From Hyaloscypha bicolor E (taxonomy: Eukaryota > Ascomycota > Leotiomycetes > Helotiales > Hyaloscyphaceae), in assembly GCF_002865645.1 (NCBI RefSeq), contig NW_020194627.1, forward strand, positions 930,001 through 994,000: DNA of 64,000 bases. The letters are read 5' to 3'. The translations under genes and the position numbers were made by a program. The notes under the pieces are model-generated. The model ran no database searches, was not told where the DNA came from, and was given only the letters and a program-made list of their open reading frames with translations. Shown piece after piece: positions 1-9,889 of the stretch; position 1 is the first letter of the stretch, and each line of letters starts with the position of its first letter.

Positions 1-76
1 TCGCTCGCAACGAGAAACCCAAGTCCTGATCCAGGATATTCATATCGCATCTATCGCATCAGTACCTCCTTCTCTA

Positions 77-1269
77 CTACCTCTCAAACCCCATAACCTG
101 CAACCCCGCCCTCGTACACGCCTCTCTAATCCTCCCCGGAAGTCCTTCCTCATCCCCTTCCACCTCCAAAATCCGCCACTTCCGCGCCAAAACCTCCTTA
201 TTCTCAATCATATACTCCAGCAGATCCAGAATCTCCTCATCGTCACTCACCCTGCCAGGAAACGTCAAGATCTCCAAATTAGGTGGCAAACCAACGGAAT
301 GTAATCTTGGTTTGCCATTGCTAATGCCGAGGAGTTGATAATCCATGAGCTGGAGTTCGGTTACTGCGTCGAAATCGCGGAGACGGAGTGCGGACTTGGA
401 ACCCAAGGTTGGGAAATCGACGGTTATTTTCTCGAGGGAGTGGTGGGCTGAGCCAAGGGCGAAGATGAATTCGCCAACATCCTCTGGAGATTCCTCGAGT
501 TCGGGGCTTGGATGCGGTTTCTGGGTGATGGTGATTTCCTTCAGCGTTTCAGGGTGGAGTAAAATATCGGTAAGGGCCTCGTCATTGATGTCGCAATCTA
601 GAAGGTGGAGATATTGGAGGGCGGTTTCCTCGGGCTTTTCCAGGGAATCGAAACCTCGCTCATCCAGCCGTGCATGCCTGATGGTTAGAGTCTCGAGAGT
701 TGGGTGCGAGAAGATGTGGATGTTTTCCTGGAGGTCCCAGTATGCACCTCCCTCGCAGTGATAATACAACTCGCCTTCCCAAGAATGTCAGTACAGTGTT
801 TGCAGGGCTGAACAGGGGTCTCACATGACTTCAAGCAAGCCAGATCAAAAGGATGATTAAAAAGGTTCCCAATCGCCCTACACAAAGTGTCTGGGACCGA
901 AATGACCAAATCCTCAAGATTGCTCATCGTAGACAGCGTGTGCGAAAAGCGATCCACCTGTCCCGGCCCCCGTTCCTCTGTCAAGAACATAAACTCACTG
1001 AGCTCGGAGCTCGGGTACTCAATCCGGACATTTTGGATGAGGGATCCACGTCTCGGGCGCGTGAGTAGCGATTCAGAGAAGGTGAGGTGGTGCTTAGGCT
1101 GGTCGAAGAGGATGGATTTGTGCAGCACTGGGTCGGTGAGCGAGTTCATCCGCCGCGAGACAAGGCAGACGGAGAAGAGGTCGTGTTGGCTAGGCAGCAC
1201 TGACAGGATCTGGATGAGGAGCTCGTCGGGGAGGTCGAGCAGGTGTCGCCGCCGCAGTGTGACTGCCAT
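77..1269 (-). CDS. F-box protein with leucine-rich-like C-terminal region
   Basis: An F-box at about residues 9-50 (LLDLPDELLIQILSVLPSQ, then a CLVSRRMNSLT stretch) opens the protein. F-boxes bind Skp1 and make the protein a substrate adaptor of an SCF ubiquitin ligase. The rest holds leucine-spaced segments (TLETLTIRHARL, ALQYLHLLDCDINDEAL, LEKITVDFP) that look like irregular leucine-rich repeats, the usual substrate-binding part. I join two exons, 1269-825 and 774-77, across a 50-nt intron at 775-824 with a GTGAGA donor, CTGAC branch site and AAG acceptor. This keeps the frame and reads ...LKSCELYYHCEGG... The product is 380 residues. The start at 1269 has a strong CGCCATGG context, and an in-frame ATG at 1374 is a weaker alternative. 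The substrate cannot be predicted. F-box identity is confident; the exact gene family is unknown. Confidence 0.82.
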
Positions 1270-1552
1270 GGCGGGGTCTTTGCGGGGAGAGGACGGGGAC
1301 GTAGGGAGGTGGAGATGTTTTCTGTGGAGTGGATCTAGGCGGCTGAGAGATGTTGGAGATTTATTTTTATGCATTCGCCAAGTGTTTCGGCTGCGGCGAA
1401 ACTGTTGATCCGGATCGGTTCACATGGCTTGTGACGGCTGACGTCATCCTGCCTCCTGGCTGCTGTCGTAAGGCTGAGGTGGAAAAGAGAGGCCCAATTC
1501 ATCACTCACTCATTCACTCAGGCAGCATGTAAGTGGCATGGGAAAAGTGCTT

Positions 1553-1636
1553 CCTTGGAAAATGAAAAGGTTGGACCTTTTCTGGCCAATGAGAAAAAGG
1601 GAGAGGTTGGAATTTTTTGACCAATCAGAAAAGTCC
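1553..1636. repeat. Short imperfect direct repeat around GGTTGGA
   Basis: Two adjacent units read AATGAAAAGGTTGGACCTTT and, after GGCC, AATGAGAAAAAGGGAGAGGT followed by TGGAATTTTTTGACC. Both are purine-rich, then GGTTGGA/AGGTTGGA, then a T run and a GGCC/GACC end. The core resembles the reverse complement of the 69-bp tandem repeat unit at 8112-8284 (GAAAAAGTCCAACC). The two sites may therefore be relics of one dispersed sequence in opposite orientation. The match is short and could be chance. Confidence 0.4.
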
Positions 1637-2462
1637 ATTTCACCTCAGCCCACGCCAGCGACAAACCACTCATTCCTAAGGTACGGACCGCTGACTTCAT
1701 TGAGAATAACTTCCACGATTTACGCTTAGTCCAATGACCTGCATCAATTCGCGCTCACTTCTAGTGACCCCGCTAACCACAATTTCCAAGTTCATGTCTT
1801 CCATCATCAACCCCTCCTTTCAGCGTTCCGGACACGACGGAAGAAACGCGATTAAGAGCGATCCAGAACACTGGAAATCAATCTATCCTCGTGACCATGA
1901 GGATGGCAGTGAGATTTGACGATACACACGGTATCCTCACTCAGATCTGCAAACGCAAGGCATTTGATGCCGCATCAGTGCCATTGCCAATGCTTTTGCC
2001 TCAACCTCCTCTCCCTGTCTGCCTTTCACCGCATCCCGGGCATCTGAGCCAGGCATCCTGTTATCTTTGTTTCCCGAGTTTGAACTCTTTCTCCGCCAGC
2101 ATGTCTTCTGCAAGTGAGGCTTGGACGTCGCGTTGGGTGTCCGCTCGTCACATAACCGCATAACTTTCATCCTTTCAGACCTGCCCAGGTGGTCTCCAGT
2201 CCCTCAATCAGGAAGCGCATTGCGTGCTCTCCACGCATCTATGCTGAAATAACCCTCGAGTTGTCAACTTGAAGGAATCTAGAGTAGCGTATATTTCTCT
2301 GATTCCAAAATAACCATCGTTCGGATCATCCCCCAGATTTGAGCAAGGAGCGATTGTTCTGTGATAACCACTACAAGATATATATATATATACATATGTC
2401 AAAACATAATTATTCAGTCATAAATCCATACAATAGATCCATGAGAGAAGTTGATTGTCCGA

Positions 2463-2905
2463 GATGAATGTGTACAGCATATTAGTAAGAAATGGCAATT
2501 GTTCCATTTCAAATAGGAATTTTGGATTTGGGAAATTGAGAAGGCAGCTCATTTTTCGAGAATTGAACAAGGGAAGACTTTGGACCTTGGGTAATAAGCC
2601 CAAGATTGTCCCGGTTGAATCTATGCAACGAAATCATGAGAACGGGCAATTTTGTCCAGTACCGAACCCGAATAATTCGCGAGACAAGGCAAATGTTCCA
2701 TGCCGAATATGTACAATAGATTTATAAGAAAAGGTAATTATTGTACAGTGATAATCATGTACAACAGATTACAAGGTCCAATATTGAATCCGTACAATCT
2801 ATGAATAAGACTAACGTAGTTGTTCCATGCTAATTTCGTACATCCGGATTCAATGTTCTACGATCAATCCGTATATTTCATAAAGGAGATAATGCGATTA
2901 GTCCG
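2463..2905. repeat. Degenerate tandem repeats around GTACAAT
   Basis: A word close to AATNNGTACAATAGAT, followed by TATAAGA-like sequence and often TTGTTCCATGC, recurs at about 2467 (TGTACAGCAT), 2709 (TGTACAATAGAT), 2757 (TGTACAACAGAT), 2792 (CGTACAATCTAT), 2837 (CGTACATCCGGAT) and 2870 (CCGTATATTTC). The best-preserved spacing between 2705 and 2870 is about 35-47 nt. TTGTTCCAT also appears near 2498, 2695 and 2820. This looks like a decayed minisatellite or transposon relic with no coding potential. Confidence 0.4.
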
Positions 2906-3177
2906 TGATGAACTGGTAGTACAATGCGCTTGAAATTAAATACACTAAGAAATTTGGTCAATTCCAGGCTAATCAGAACACGGTCCCAACGTGAATTCGT
3001 ACAATGCCAATAAGGGAAAGGGTATAAGATCATTTTTGATCAATTATAACGTTGTCTCCTGCTTGGTTGGTACATTGAACTAAGAGGCTCAGCACAAGTT
3101 TTCACTTACACAACGTGGATTCCAAATTTGAAATTGTGCAAGTGCAATTTTCATTGTTCGAGAGAATCTAATTACAT

Positions 3178-6033
3178 TTAAGAAGCAAGAGCTTCGTCAA
3201 GTGCTGCAATAAGTTCCGCCTCCAAGTCTGCATTACTGACTTCTTCATCTTCTCCAAACAGTGATGCCATGTCGTCGTCCGCTGCACCGGATTCATCAGA
3301 TTGTACCTGAATAGTCCCCTTTTCTTTCATCCATTCTTTCATTGGCAACTCACGGCGGATCGCTTGTTGTACCGCAGGTGTTATGGCGAATCCGGGGTGA
3401 GGCTTTGAAGGCGGGGCTGGTGCGGTTTCATTTCGCTTTCGAGGAGCAGGCGCAGCTTGAGCAACATACGGCGACGTATAGGCTGGCGTCGATTGTCTCA
3501 ATGGGTTCTGGGCAAGTGGAGGCATTGGTTGCATCATGGGGTGCTGAACGAATGGAGATATCATCGCAGGCATCCATTGTACCATGGGATACTGGGCCAT
3601 AGGAGGCGTCATTGCCGGCTGGAGCATAGTTTGGTGGACCGTGGCGGCGGGTACCTGCTTTTGCTGGCCAGTTGCAAAAAGTGTGCTGAACATCCTGGCC
3701 TCGGTATCTGTGAGATATCTGCGATTGGTTTTGTTTGGCCGACTGCACTTGGCGCAGATTTGTCTCTGGGTCCATTTGGGCGCAATACCTTGTCGCTGGG
3801 AATGAGGACGGTACCATTCTTGATTGATACCATTACACGGCAAGCCAGATCCATCAAACATCACATGACTACAGACCCAGTACGGATTGTTCTTGATTGG
3901 CCCATCGCCGTTGAGCTCTAGCTGCGGCTCAGTGGCGGTGGTTTGTGGCGAGGAAGTTGGTGCAAGGTGGGTAGTTGAAGACGTGCCGGGATTGTAGCCG
4001 GGAGTGTTGCGAGTGAGGGATGCCGTTGATTTACCGATTTCTTTTTTGAGGCGGTTGATCACGTACTCCTGGTTCGATAAGATTTCGTGGTAGTGAGACC
4101 GCTCTTTGAAAAGCTGCTCCCGTGTTTCTTCAACGGTAGTCAGTCCATTGAGACCGATCCTGAGAACGCTGTCGCGGTCGACAGATTTGCCTTCGCCTTG
4201 ATCTGGAAGCGATGTAAGTAGATGAATATTCTTCGGGGAGAAAAACCTACCATTGCCGATCAACTGCTCAGTTGCGTAGATAATGACCGACTTCAAGAAC
4301 GACTTATCTGAGTTGAACTTCCGCTTGAGGTTATCGAGCATTGCTCGCATCTCAGCTGGTATCTCATGGGTCGCGGGTTGAGTGACGCCAGGCGATTTTT
4401 CTAAGCTGGATAGTTCTGTAAGGGCTGCAAGGACTTGGGTTTGGTTCGGGGGTGCCATCATCGCCATAATTGCTGAGATTGGCAGCGAATTGCGAAGTTT
4501 CATGAAAGTTGAGAACTTGTGTAACATGGAAGGATCGAATCTGGTTGGTGAAGGGTTTTTGCTTGTGTGGCTGCTACGATTACCCTTGTGCTCTTGCTTG
4601 TGAGCGAGATAGTCGTTAAGCTTTGCTCGGTAAGTGAACGCTTCAGAATTTGCATTTGGTTGTGATGAGGGCTGGCTGCCACGTGGATTGCTTGATGTCG
4701 TTGGCTGTGTCGAATCGGCGCGGGTATTGCATTCAATCGATGGTATTGGTGTATGGAATGAAGCTCTTAATGCGTGGTTGTTTCGGTCGTTGCTAAGTAA
4801 AGAGCGGGTAGTTGTCACGTGCTCGTCGGTGAGATCTACAACTGGGATGGGTTTTGCGAGATTTCTCTCCGTAGCTTGAAGAGAGCCGACGAGGGTTTGA
4901 CTTTGAGGGGATATCACGTCGGTAGCTAGAGGGCGTTGTCGGTGCTCTACCCCTGCTGAGACTTCCTCTTGTCCAAAATCGCCGAAAAGTTCCGAAAGAA
5001 CGAAATCGTCGTCAATTGGGGTTGGTGGTGTCTCTGATCTTGCTGGTGATTGCGACGCAGATACAAAGCCATTAGATTGGGCTGGCTGTTTTGAACCTTT
5101 AATTCTGTTCTTGTTGGCGGAAGGTGGAGGACTTACCGATGGTGTTCGCGATTCACGTCGTTGCTCTGCTTGATCTGGACGAGGCGCAGATGGATACGAA
5201 AGTCGTTGTCTCTTGCTTGGTGGCGGAGTCAATGCAGAGCAATCAGATTGCGATGGCTGTTGTGATGTTTTAGTTCTATTCGTGTCAGAGAAAGGCGGAT
5301 GACCTACCGACGTTGTTCTAGATATACATTGCTCTCGGAGATCTGGTGGTGCCAACGACTCTGAAAGTTGCTGTCGCTTGCCTGGTGACGATGCAGAGCT
5401 ATTAGATTGCGCCAGCTGCTGTGACGTTTTAGCTCTGTTCGTACGGGAGGGTGAAGTACTTACAAGTGATGTGAGCGCTGCATATTGTTCTCCTTGATCT
5501 GGGGGAGGCGCACTTGGATCCGAAGGTCGCTGTCTCTTTCCGAGTGAGGAAGCCAATGCAGAGCAATCAGATTGTGATGGTTGCTGTCGTGGTTTAGCCG
5601 TGGTCGTGCCAGAGGGTAAAGCACTTACCGATGATGTTGGTGGTCCAGATTTCTCTGGTTGAGAAACTCGACAGTACTCCGCAAATGACGGCGGTTGCTG
5701 ACCGGAAATAGATGGGTGCGTATCGGCGTCGTCGTACAGAAATTGAGAAAATGAATGGTCTTCCTGAGGAGGCAGTTCTGGCTCAGAACCCCAGCCGAGA
5801 AGCTCATCAAGTTCTTTCTGTTCAGCAGCGGTGAGTGACCTCGGAGCATGGGTAGGCTTCGGATCAGAAGACTGTATCATGGGTTGCAGTGTAAGCCCAG
5901 ATTCTGTCTCAAAAGGACCGAAGATCTCTGCGAAAGTGCGCTCGCGCCGTGTAGAAGCATAAATACCTTCATCGGCCGGCTCTCGCTTGATGTAGCATGA
6001 GCTGCCAGGGTCATCTTCTTGATCATGACCCAT
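3178..6033 (-). CDS. Low-complexity 951-residue protein, function unknown
   Basis: This is one uninterrupted 951-codon frame. I do not recognise the family. Four degenerate tandem units of about 50-56 residues fill roughly residues 130-330, each built around SQQ(P/L)(S/A)QS(D/N) then KRQ(R/Q). A short acidic motif of the form (I/L)(F/L)G..(E).. occurs four times: FAEIFGPFETE near residue 35, LDELLGWGSEPE near 77, LSELFGDFGQEE near 345 and MASLFGEDEEVS near 925. A helical, charged stretch covers about 470-650. Four cysteines (CSHVMFDGSGLPC, then ICAKC) at about 720-765 could ligate zinc. They are followed by a Met/Pro/Gln-rich stretch (about 800-870) and a very acidic C-terminus. The composition suggests a nuclear regulatory or scaffold protein; that is inference only. 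The gene is divergent from LST8. Confidence 0.72.
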   Translation of the reverse strand: MGHDQEDDPGSSCYIKREPADEGIYASTRRERTFAEIFGPFETESGLTLQPMIQSSDPKPTHAPRSLTAAEQKELDELLGWGSEPELPPQEDHSFSQFLYDDADTHPSISGQQPPSFAEYCRVSQPEKSGPPTSSVSALPSGTTTAKPRQQPSQSDCSALASSLGKRQRPSDPSAPPPDQGEQYAALTSLVSTSPSRTNRAKTSQQLAQSNSSASSPGKRQQLSESLAPPDLREQCISRTTSVGHPPFSDTNRTKTSQQPSQSDCSALTPPPSKRQRLSYPSAPRPDQAEQRRESRTPSVSPPPSANKNRIKGSKQPAQSNGFVSASQSPARSETPPTPIDDDFVLSELFGDFGQEEVSAGVEHRQRPLATDVISPQSQTLVGSLQATERNLAKPIPVVDLTDEHVTTTRSLLSNDRNNHALRASFHTPIPSIECNTRADSTQPTTSSNPRGSQPSSQPNANSEAFTYRAKLNDYLAHKQEHKGNRSSHTSKNPSPTRFDPSMLHKFSTFMKLRNSLPISAIMAMMAPPNQTQVLAALTELSSLEKSPGVTQPATHEIPAEMRAMLDNLKRKFNSDKSFLKSVIIYATEQLIGNGRFFSPKNIHLLTSLPDQGEGKSVDRDSVLRIGLNGLTTVEETREQLFKERSHYHEILSNQEYVINRLKKEIGKSTASLTRNTPGYNPGTSSTTHLAPTSSPQTTATEPQLELNGDGPIKNNPYWVCSHVMFDGSGLPCNGINQEWYRPHSQRQGIAPKWTQRQICAKCSRPNKTNRRYLTDTEARMFSTLFATGQQKQVPAATVHQTMLQPAMTPPMAQYPMVQWMPAMISPFVQHPMMQPMPPLAQNPLRQSTPAYTSPYVAQAAPAPRKRNETAPAPPSKPHPGFAITPAVQQAIRRELPMKEWMKEKGTIQVQSDESGAADDDMASLFGEDEEVSNADLEAELIAALDEALAS

Positions 6034-6598
6034 CTTGATATACCTCCCGACCTATATAGGCCGCTGGCGAGCTCGGTAGAAGTTGTTGCAGCTGTGACCT
6101 GGACGAATATCCTCTGATAAAAGGCAAGAGGTTTGACGTAGCTGATCAGGCGGCAGCTCAGATGAAGGTGAGCGAAAGGCTTGCTTGCGCTCGGCACGAA
6201 ATGAGATGTGCGAGAAGCAGATGCGTAGTCCCATTCGCAGCGAAGAGTGCAATTGGGAAGCAGAGGCAGTGTGACTTGTCTCTTGGTGGAGGTATGAAGA
6301 GGTTGAAATCGAATTCAGGCGAGGAGCATCAAATATCGGCCGCGAGTCGGAATGAAATTCGCTAGCTCCGAAGAGGAAGTTGAAGCGAGCGGCCACCAAG
6401 CTCCAATTGGCCAAGTCTCCAATGGCCTGAAGGGCCACCCCTGCAAACTGCTGGAGAAGCGCAGAGCTCAGTGGCTGCTGCAACGTCAGAAATATTTAGG
6501 CGCAACCAGAATATCGACGACAGAGCTTTTGGAGTCGATATTTGTCTTTGCAAATGTTGGAATCTATATGATAAAGAGAATCTGCCCATCTGAAAGAT
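6034..6598. promoter_or_regulatory. Divergent intergenic region between the 951-aa gene and LST8
   Basis: This 565-bp gap separates the two divergent start codons (6033 on minus, 6599 on plus) and must hold both promoters. Open frames of 67-143 codons exist on both strands but overlap each other and have no domain, so I treat them as chance. No clear TATA box was seen. Confidence 0.5.
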
Positions 6599-7842
6599 AT
6601 GAGTGTAATTCTTTGCACAGGTAAGTGCTCACCGCCGCTCCTTCCTGCATCGCTATCCTCCCCTCCTCATCCCTTCAACCCCACCATGAACCCCTCTGCG
6701 CCTCAAGTTCCTATCAACCCGCTCCCCCACCATGGCGTACCGAATGAGAGAAGCTGACGAAGGCCTTTGTATCCTGGCAACAGCTGGTTACGACCACACA
6801 ATACGGTATGCTTTCTTCCCACCAGCTGTAGAAGCCTTGCTAACTCTTCTCCATCCAGCTTCTGGGAAGCCCTCTCTGGCATCTGCTCTCGAACGATCCA
6901 ACATTCTGACTCCCAAGTTAACCGTCTCTGTATCTCCCCTGACAAACGCTTCCTTGCCGCTGCTGGTCATCACACTGTCAAACTCTACGACATCAAATCC
7001 ACAAACCCAAACCCCCTCCTCGCATTCGAAGGCCATACAGGCAATGTCACAGGTGTCGCATTTCACTGCGAAGGAAAATGGATGGTCACAAGCTCTGAAG
7101 ATGGCACAGTCAAAATCTGGGAGACTAGGAGCGGTTCTGTCCAACGGAGCTATTCCCATGGCTCCCCTGTCAACGACGTAGTCATCCACCCAAACCAAGG
7201 CGAGATCATTGCCTGTGACCGTGGAGGCAGCGTGCGCATATGGGATCTTGCAGAGAACAACTGCTCTCATCAGCTAATCCCTGAGGAAGATGTTCCTGTT
7301 GCAAGCGTTACGGTGGCAAGTGATGGCTCGACTCTCTGCGCTGGCACAAACTCAGTAAGCATCCCTCACACTTCTCTTTGCAGCATCTAACGTGATCTTA
7401 GGGAAATGTCTACGTCTGGCACCTCCTCCAATACCGCGAAAAGACAACCCTAATCCCAATAACCCACTTCTCCGCCCACAAAAACTACATAACCCGCGTC
7501 CTCCTCTCCCCCGACGTCAAGCACCTAGCAACCTGTTCCGCCGACCACACGGCCAAGATCTGGGAAGTCAAGGACCTCGAATCCATGATCCCCGGTCCCG
7601 GCCAAGTTCAACCAGACAACAAGACACCAAAGCCGTTCAAGCTGGAAAGCACGCTCGCAAGCCATCAACGATGGGTCTGGGACTGTGCGTTTAGCGCAGA
7701 TTCCGCGTACCTAGTAACGGCTTGCTCGGACCACTATGCGAGATTGTGGGAGCTGCACAGTGAGTCGATTATTCGGCAATACAACGGGCATCATCGGGGA
7801 CTAGTCTGCGTTGCGCTCAATGATTATTCTGAGGCTCGCTGA
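6599..7842 (+). CDS. LST8: LST8/Wat1-type WD40 subunit of TOR complexes
   Basis: LST8 is the WD40 beta-propeller that binds the TOR kinase domain in TORC1 and TORC2. I join four exons: 6599-6620, 6784-6805, 6859-7354 and 7402-7842, giving 326 residues, which is normal for the family. The start reads MSVILCTAGYDHTIRFWEAL, with the GYDHTIRFWEALSG block typical of LST8. WD repeats follow (KLYDIKS, VKIWETRSGS, VRIWDLAEN, VYVWHLLQY, AKIWEVKDLE, ARLWELHSES). Introns are 163, 53 and 47 nt. The first has a perfect GTAAGT donor and GCTGAC branch site, and the others use CTAAC branch sites. A frame starting at ATG 6732 (MAYRMREADEG...) reads through intron 1 and would give a wrong N-terminus. Exons 1 and 2 are only 22 nt each. 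Confidence 0.93.
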
Positions 7843-8641
7843 ACTGCTTTAGCTTGGCGTTCAGGCATGGTGTTCTGGCAATGGCATGGCGGGAGGATGG
7901 CGTTTCTTTGCGATGAATTTCTTAAGGATACTGATAGCATAGCGAGACGACCGGATGATTCATTCCCGGCTTCATGAATGAAGAATATCACGGTGCATTT
8001 TAATTACATCTCTTTGATTTCATTATTTCGCACACCACGAGCATGAGCATACCGTACCTGGCCCATTTCCCCCAAATCTTTCATTGCGAGATTGAGCGGT
8101 GTGATTGGCTGGAAAATGACCAACCTCCTCATTCCCAAAAGGGGAAAGGCTAATTTGAGTAAAGACAATTTTGATTCGTTGAAAAAGTCCAACCTCCTCA
8201 TTTTCAAAAGGGGGAAGGCTAATTTGAGCAAAGACAATTTTGATTCGTTGAAAATGACCAACCTCCTCATTTATGAAAAAGGAAGCGGTGGCAGAATCCA
8301 AAGTCGGATGACGACCTGTGGTCAAGGTCCGAAGGTGGCTGATAACTCCTATCCTACAAGTACTTTCCAAAATTCCTCCACTGCTCGATGAAATATGCGA
8401 TCAAGCATGAAGACGCGAACACCACCTTCCAAACCTCACAAAGCACAAACTTCACTTCACTTTGACAGCCTCACTTCCCAATATGAAAGGCCTTCCTCTC
8501 CTCTCCATCCCTCGCCACCGTCTTAATCGTCCACTCCCAAAGCTCTTCCCTTTCCCCCTCCTCATAACTAACCTGACTACTCTTCTGTCGTATGGATACG
8601 GGTACTAGGGAGCTTAGCTCAGCTTACTCAGCAGCTCCCCT
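7843..8641. other. Intergenic, contains the 69-bp tandem repeat
   Basis: This lies between the 3' end of LST8 and the 3' end of the dehydrogenase relic, which converge here. Apart from the repeat at 8112-8284 I see no gene. A 99-codon plus-strand frame (8092-8391) is simply the repeat read in frame. Confidence 0.55.
8112..8284. repeat. 69-bp tandem repeat, about 2.5 copies
   Basis: Units begin at 8112, 8181 and 8250, exactly 69 bp apart. Each starts GAAAA(T/A)G(A/T)CCAACC, continues CTCCTCATT, an A-rich and GGGG(A/G)AAGGC part, then TAATTTGAG(T/C)AAAGACAATT and TTGATTCGTT. The third unit is cut after about 35 bp. Because 69 is a multiple of three, the repeat stays open in several frames on both strands, giving a false 23-residue peptide repeat. 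The copies are nearly identical over units 1 and 2, so the duplication is recent or maintained. Confidence 0.85.
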
Positions 8642-9596
8642 TTATTTAGCAAGATCAGAGGCTCCCTCAGAGCTTCTTTTAATCAGACAACCATTTGTGC
8701 AATCACTGTTCCTTACACTCTGCGATATCTTCCTCTTCTCCCCGTGATTCTCAAAATACACGCCATTAGTGCCTTTCATGTCTCCCTCGCCAAGAACAAG
8801 AAACGCCATATTCTTCCCGCTCTCAGCCTGCGTATGGATATTCTTGTTTCCGAGTAGCAAGCGCAGCAACGGCAGAATATGCGGCATCGCCTTATGCCAC
8901 AGGAAATTCCCAATCGCAGAAGATGCTCGCGTAAGTCCCGTGCCTGGCATGAGGCCAGGATTGAAGGTTATTGCTGTTAACTCCGGCCCCCGCCCTGCTG
9001 GGAAAGGGTGGAGTAGCGTTTCGCAAGAGCATAAGTCCAGAGGACATGACATAGCTTCGTCGTGGTGTAGCTTCCTCTCCCCTTCACAATACCCGCTTCT
9101 TTTGCATTTGGCCTTGCAATCTCTTCCGCGTTCGTGAAATTCGCATCCAACATCTCTGTTTTCTGATCTGGGCCGTGTGTCCCGCTCGTGGTTATCAATA
9201 CGAGATCTCGCCTCTTTCGCGAAGTACGGGAATAGTAAATGGAACAACAAGGAATGCCCAATGTGCGAGATGCCGAACGTGGTCTCAAATCCATCAACTG
9301 TTTTATGGATCTCACTATGTGGACTGCAGGACTGCGTTTAAGACCAAGTGAGATGGGCGGGCGGTCTGAAGAGGAGAAGTGCGTGGCGAAGGCGCGGATG
9401 TTGAAGATGGAGCCGAGGTCGAGAGGGTGGAAGGTGGTGTCTTTTTTTGGTCGAGGAAGTTGTTGATGGTGGTTGCGGAACCGTTGTCGGTGCGGGAGGC
9501 GATAGTGATTTGGTAGGAGGGGTGCTTCCGTGCAATGGCGAGAGCACACTGATAACCTACGCAGGAGGTGCCTCCTGTTATGAAAAGTGCCAGCAC
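8642..9596 (-). pseudogene. Broken short-chain dehydrogenase/reductase (SDR)
   Basis: The NAD(P)-binding TGGTSCVGYQCALAIA motif (TGxxxGxG-like) lies near 9580. An SDR LVLNA strand, a KTVDGFETTFG segment, LVLITTSGTHG, the catalytic-type YTTTK (SYTTTKLCHVLWTYALAKR) and a FNPGLMPGTGLTR segment follow in the right family order. They sit in three different frames. I count at least five frame changes between 9596 and about 9000, one at a run of seven A. The segments abut without room for introns, so this is a decayed gene rather than a spliced one. No convincing ATG remains, and a TAG lies just upstream of the glycine motif. Base composition is normal, so the damage is indels rather than RIP. The substrate is unknown. 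Confidence 0.82.
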
Positions 9597-9889
9597 CTAG
9601 CAGTTCCCAAGTGTTTAAACTGGAGACTCGGAGCTTATCATCGATCTCTATCACCGTTCCAAGTTCAGGGTGAAGCAGATGGCTGAAGATCAGGAATCAA
9701 TATACTGGTGCTTATTTATATTCAGCCCGTCGACTTGGACACGTAGTGAATCATGATTCAAACCAGAAATATACATTTGCGTACGTACACACATCACACA
9801 TAGCCTGGTATCCCACCCAATAACACCTCGCAATGCCTGTCCTATTCTTCCAGACTCCAAGGCCACTCTTGACATTCCCCATATAGTCA

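Larger units (their letters stand above)
1270..3177. other. Intergenic stretch with degenerate repeats, no gene seen
   Basis: No convincing coding exon was found. The part next to 1270 is the probable promoter of the F-box gene. Two repeat-like patches (about 1553-1636 and 2463-2905) are listed separately, and a short TA run lies at 2381-2392. Open frames on both strands are short, mutually overlapping and have no recognisable domain. Confidence 0.6.

Noticed and set aside
6686..6757. Short upstream ORF and in-frame-looking start (ATG 6732) ahead of LST8
   Set aside because: Both lie inside the 163-nt first intron (6621-6783), which has a perfect donor, branch site and acceptor and joins the conserved N-terminus.
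8092..8391. 99-codon frame with 23-residue repeats
   Set aside because: It is the 69-bp DNA repeat read in frame. The opposite strand is equally open, and there is no promoter or domain evidence.
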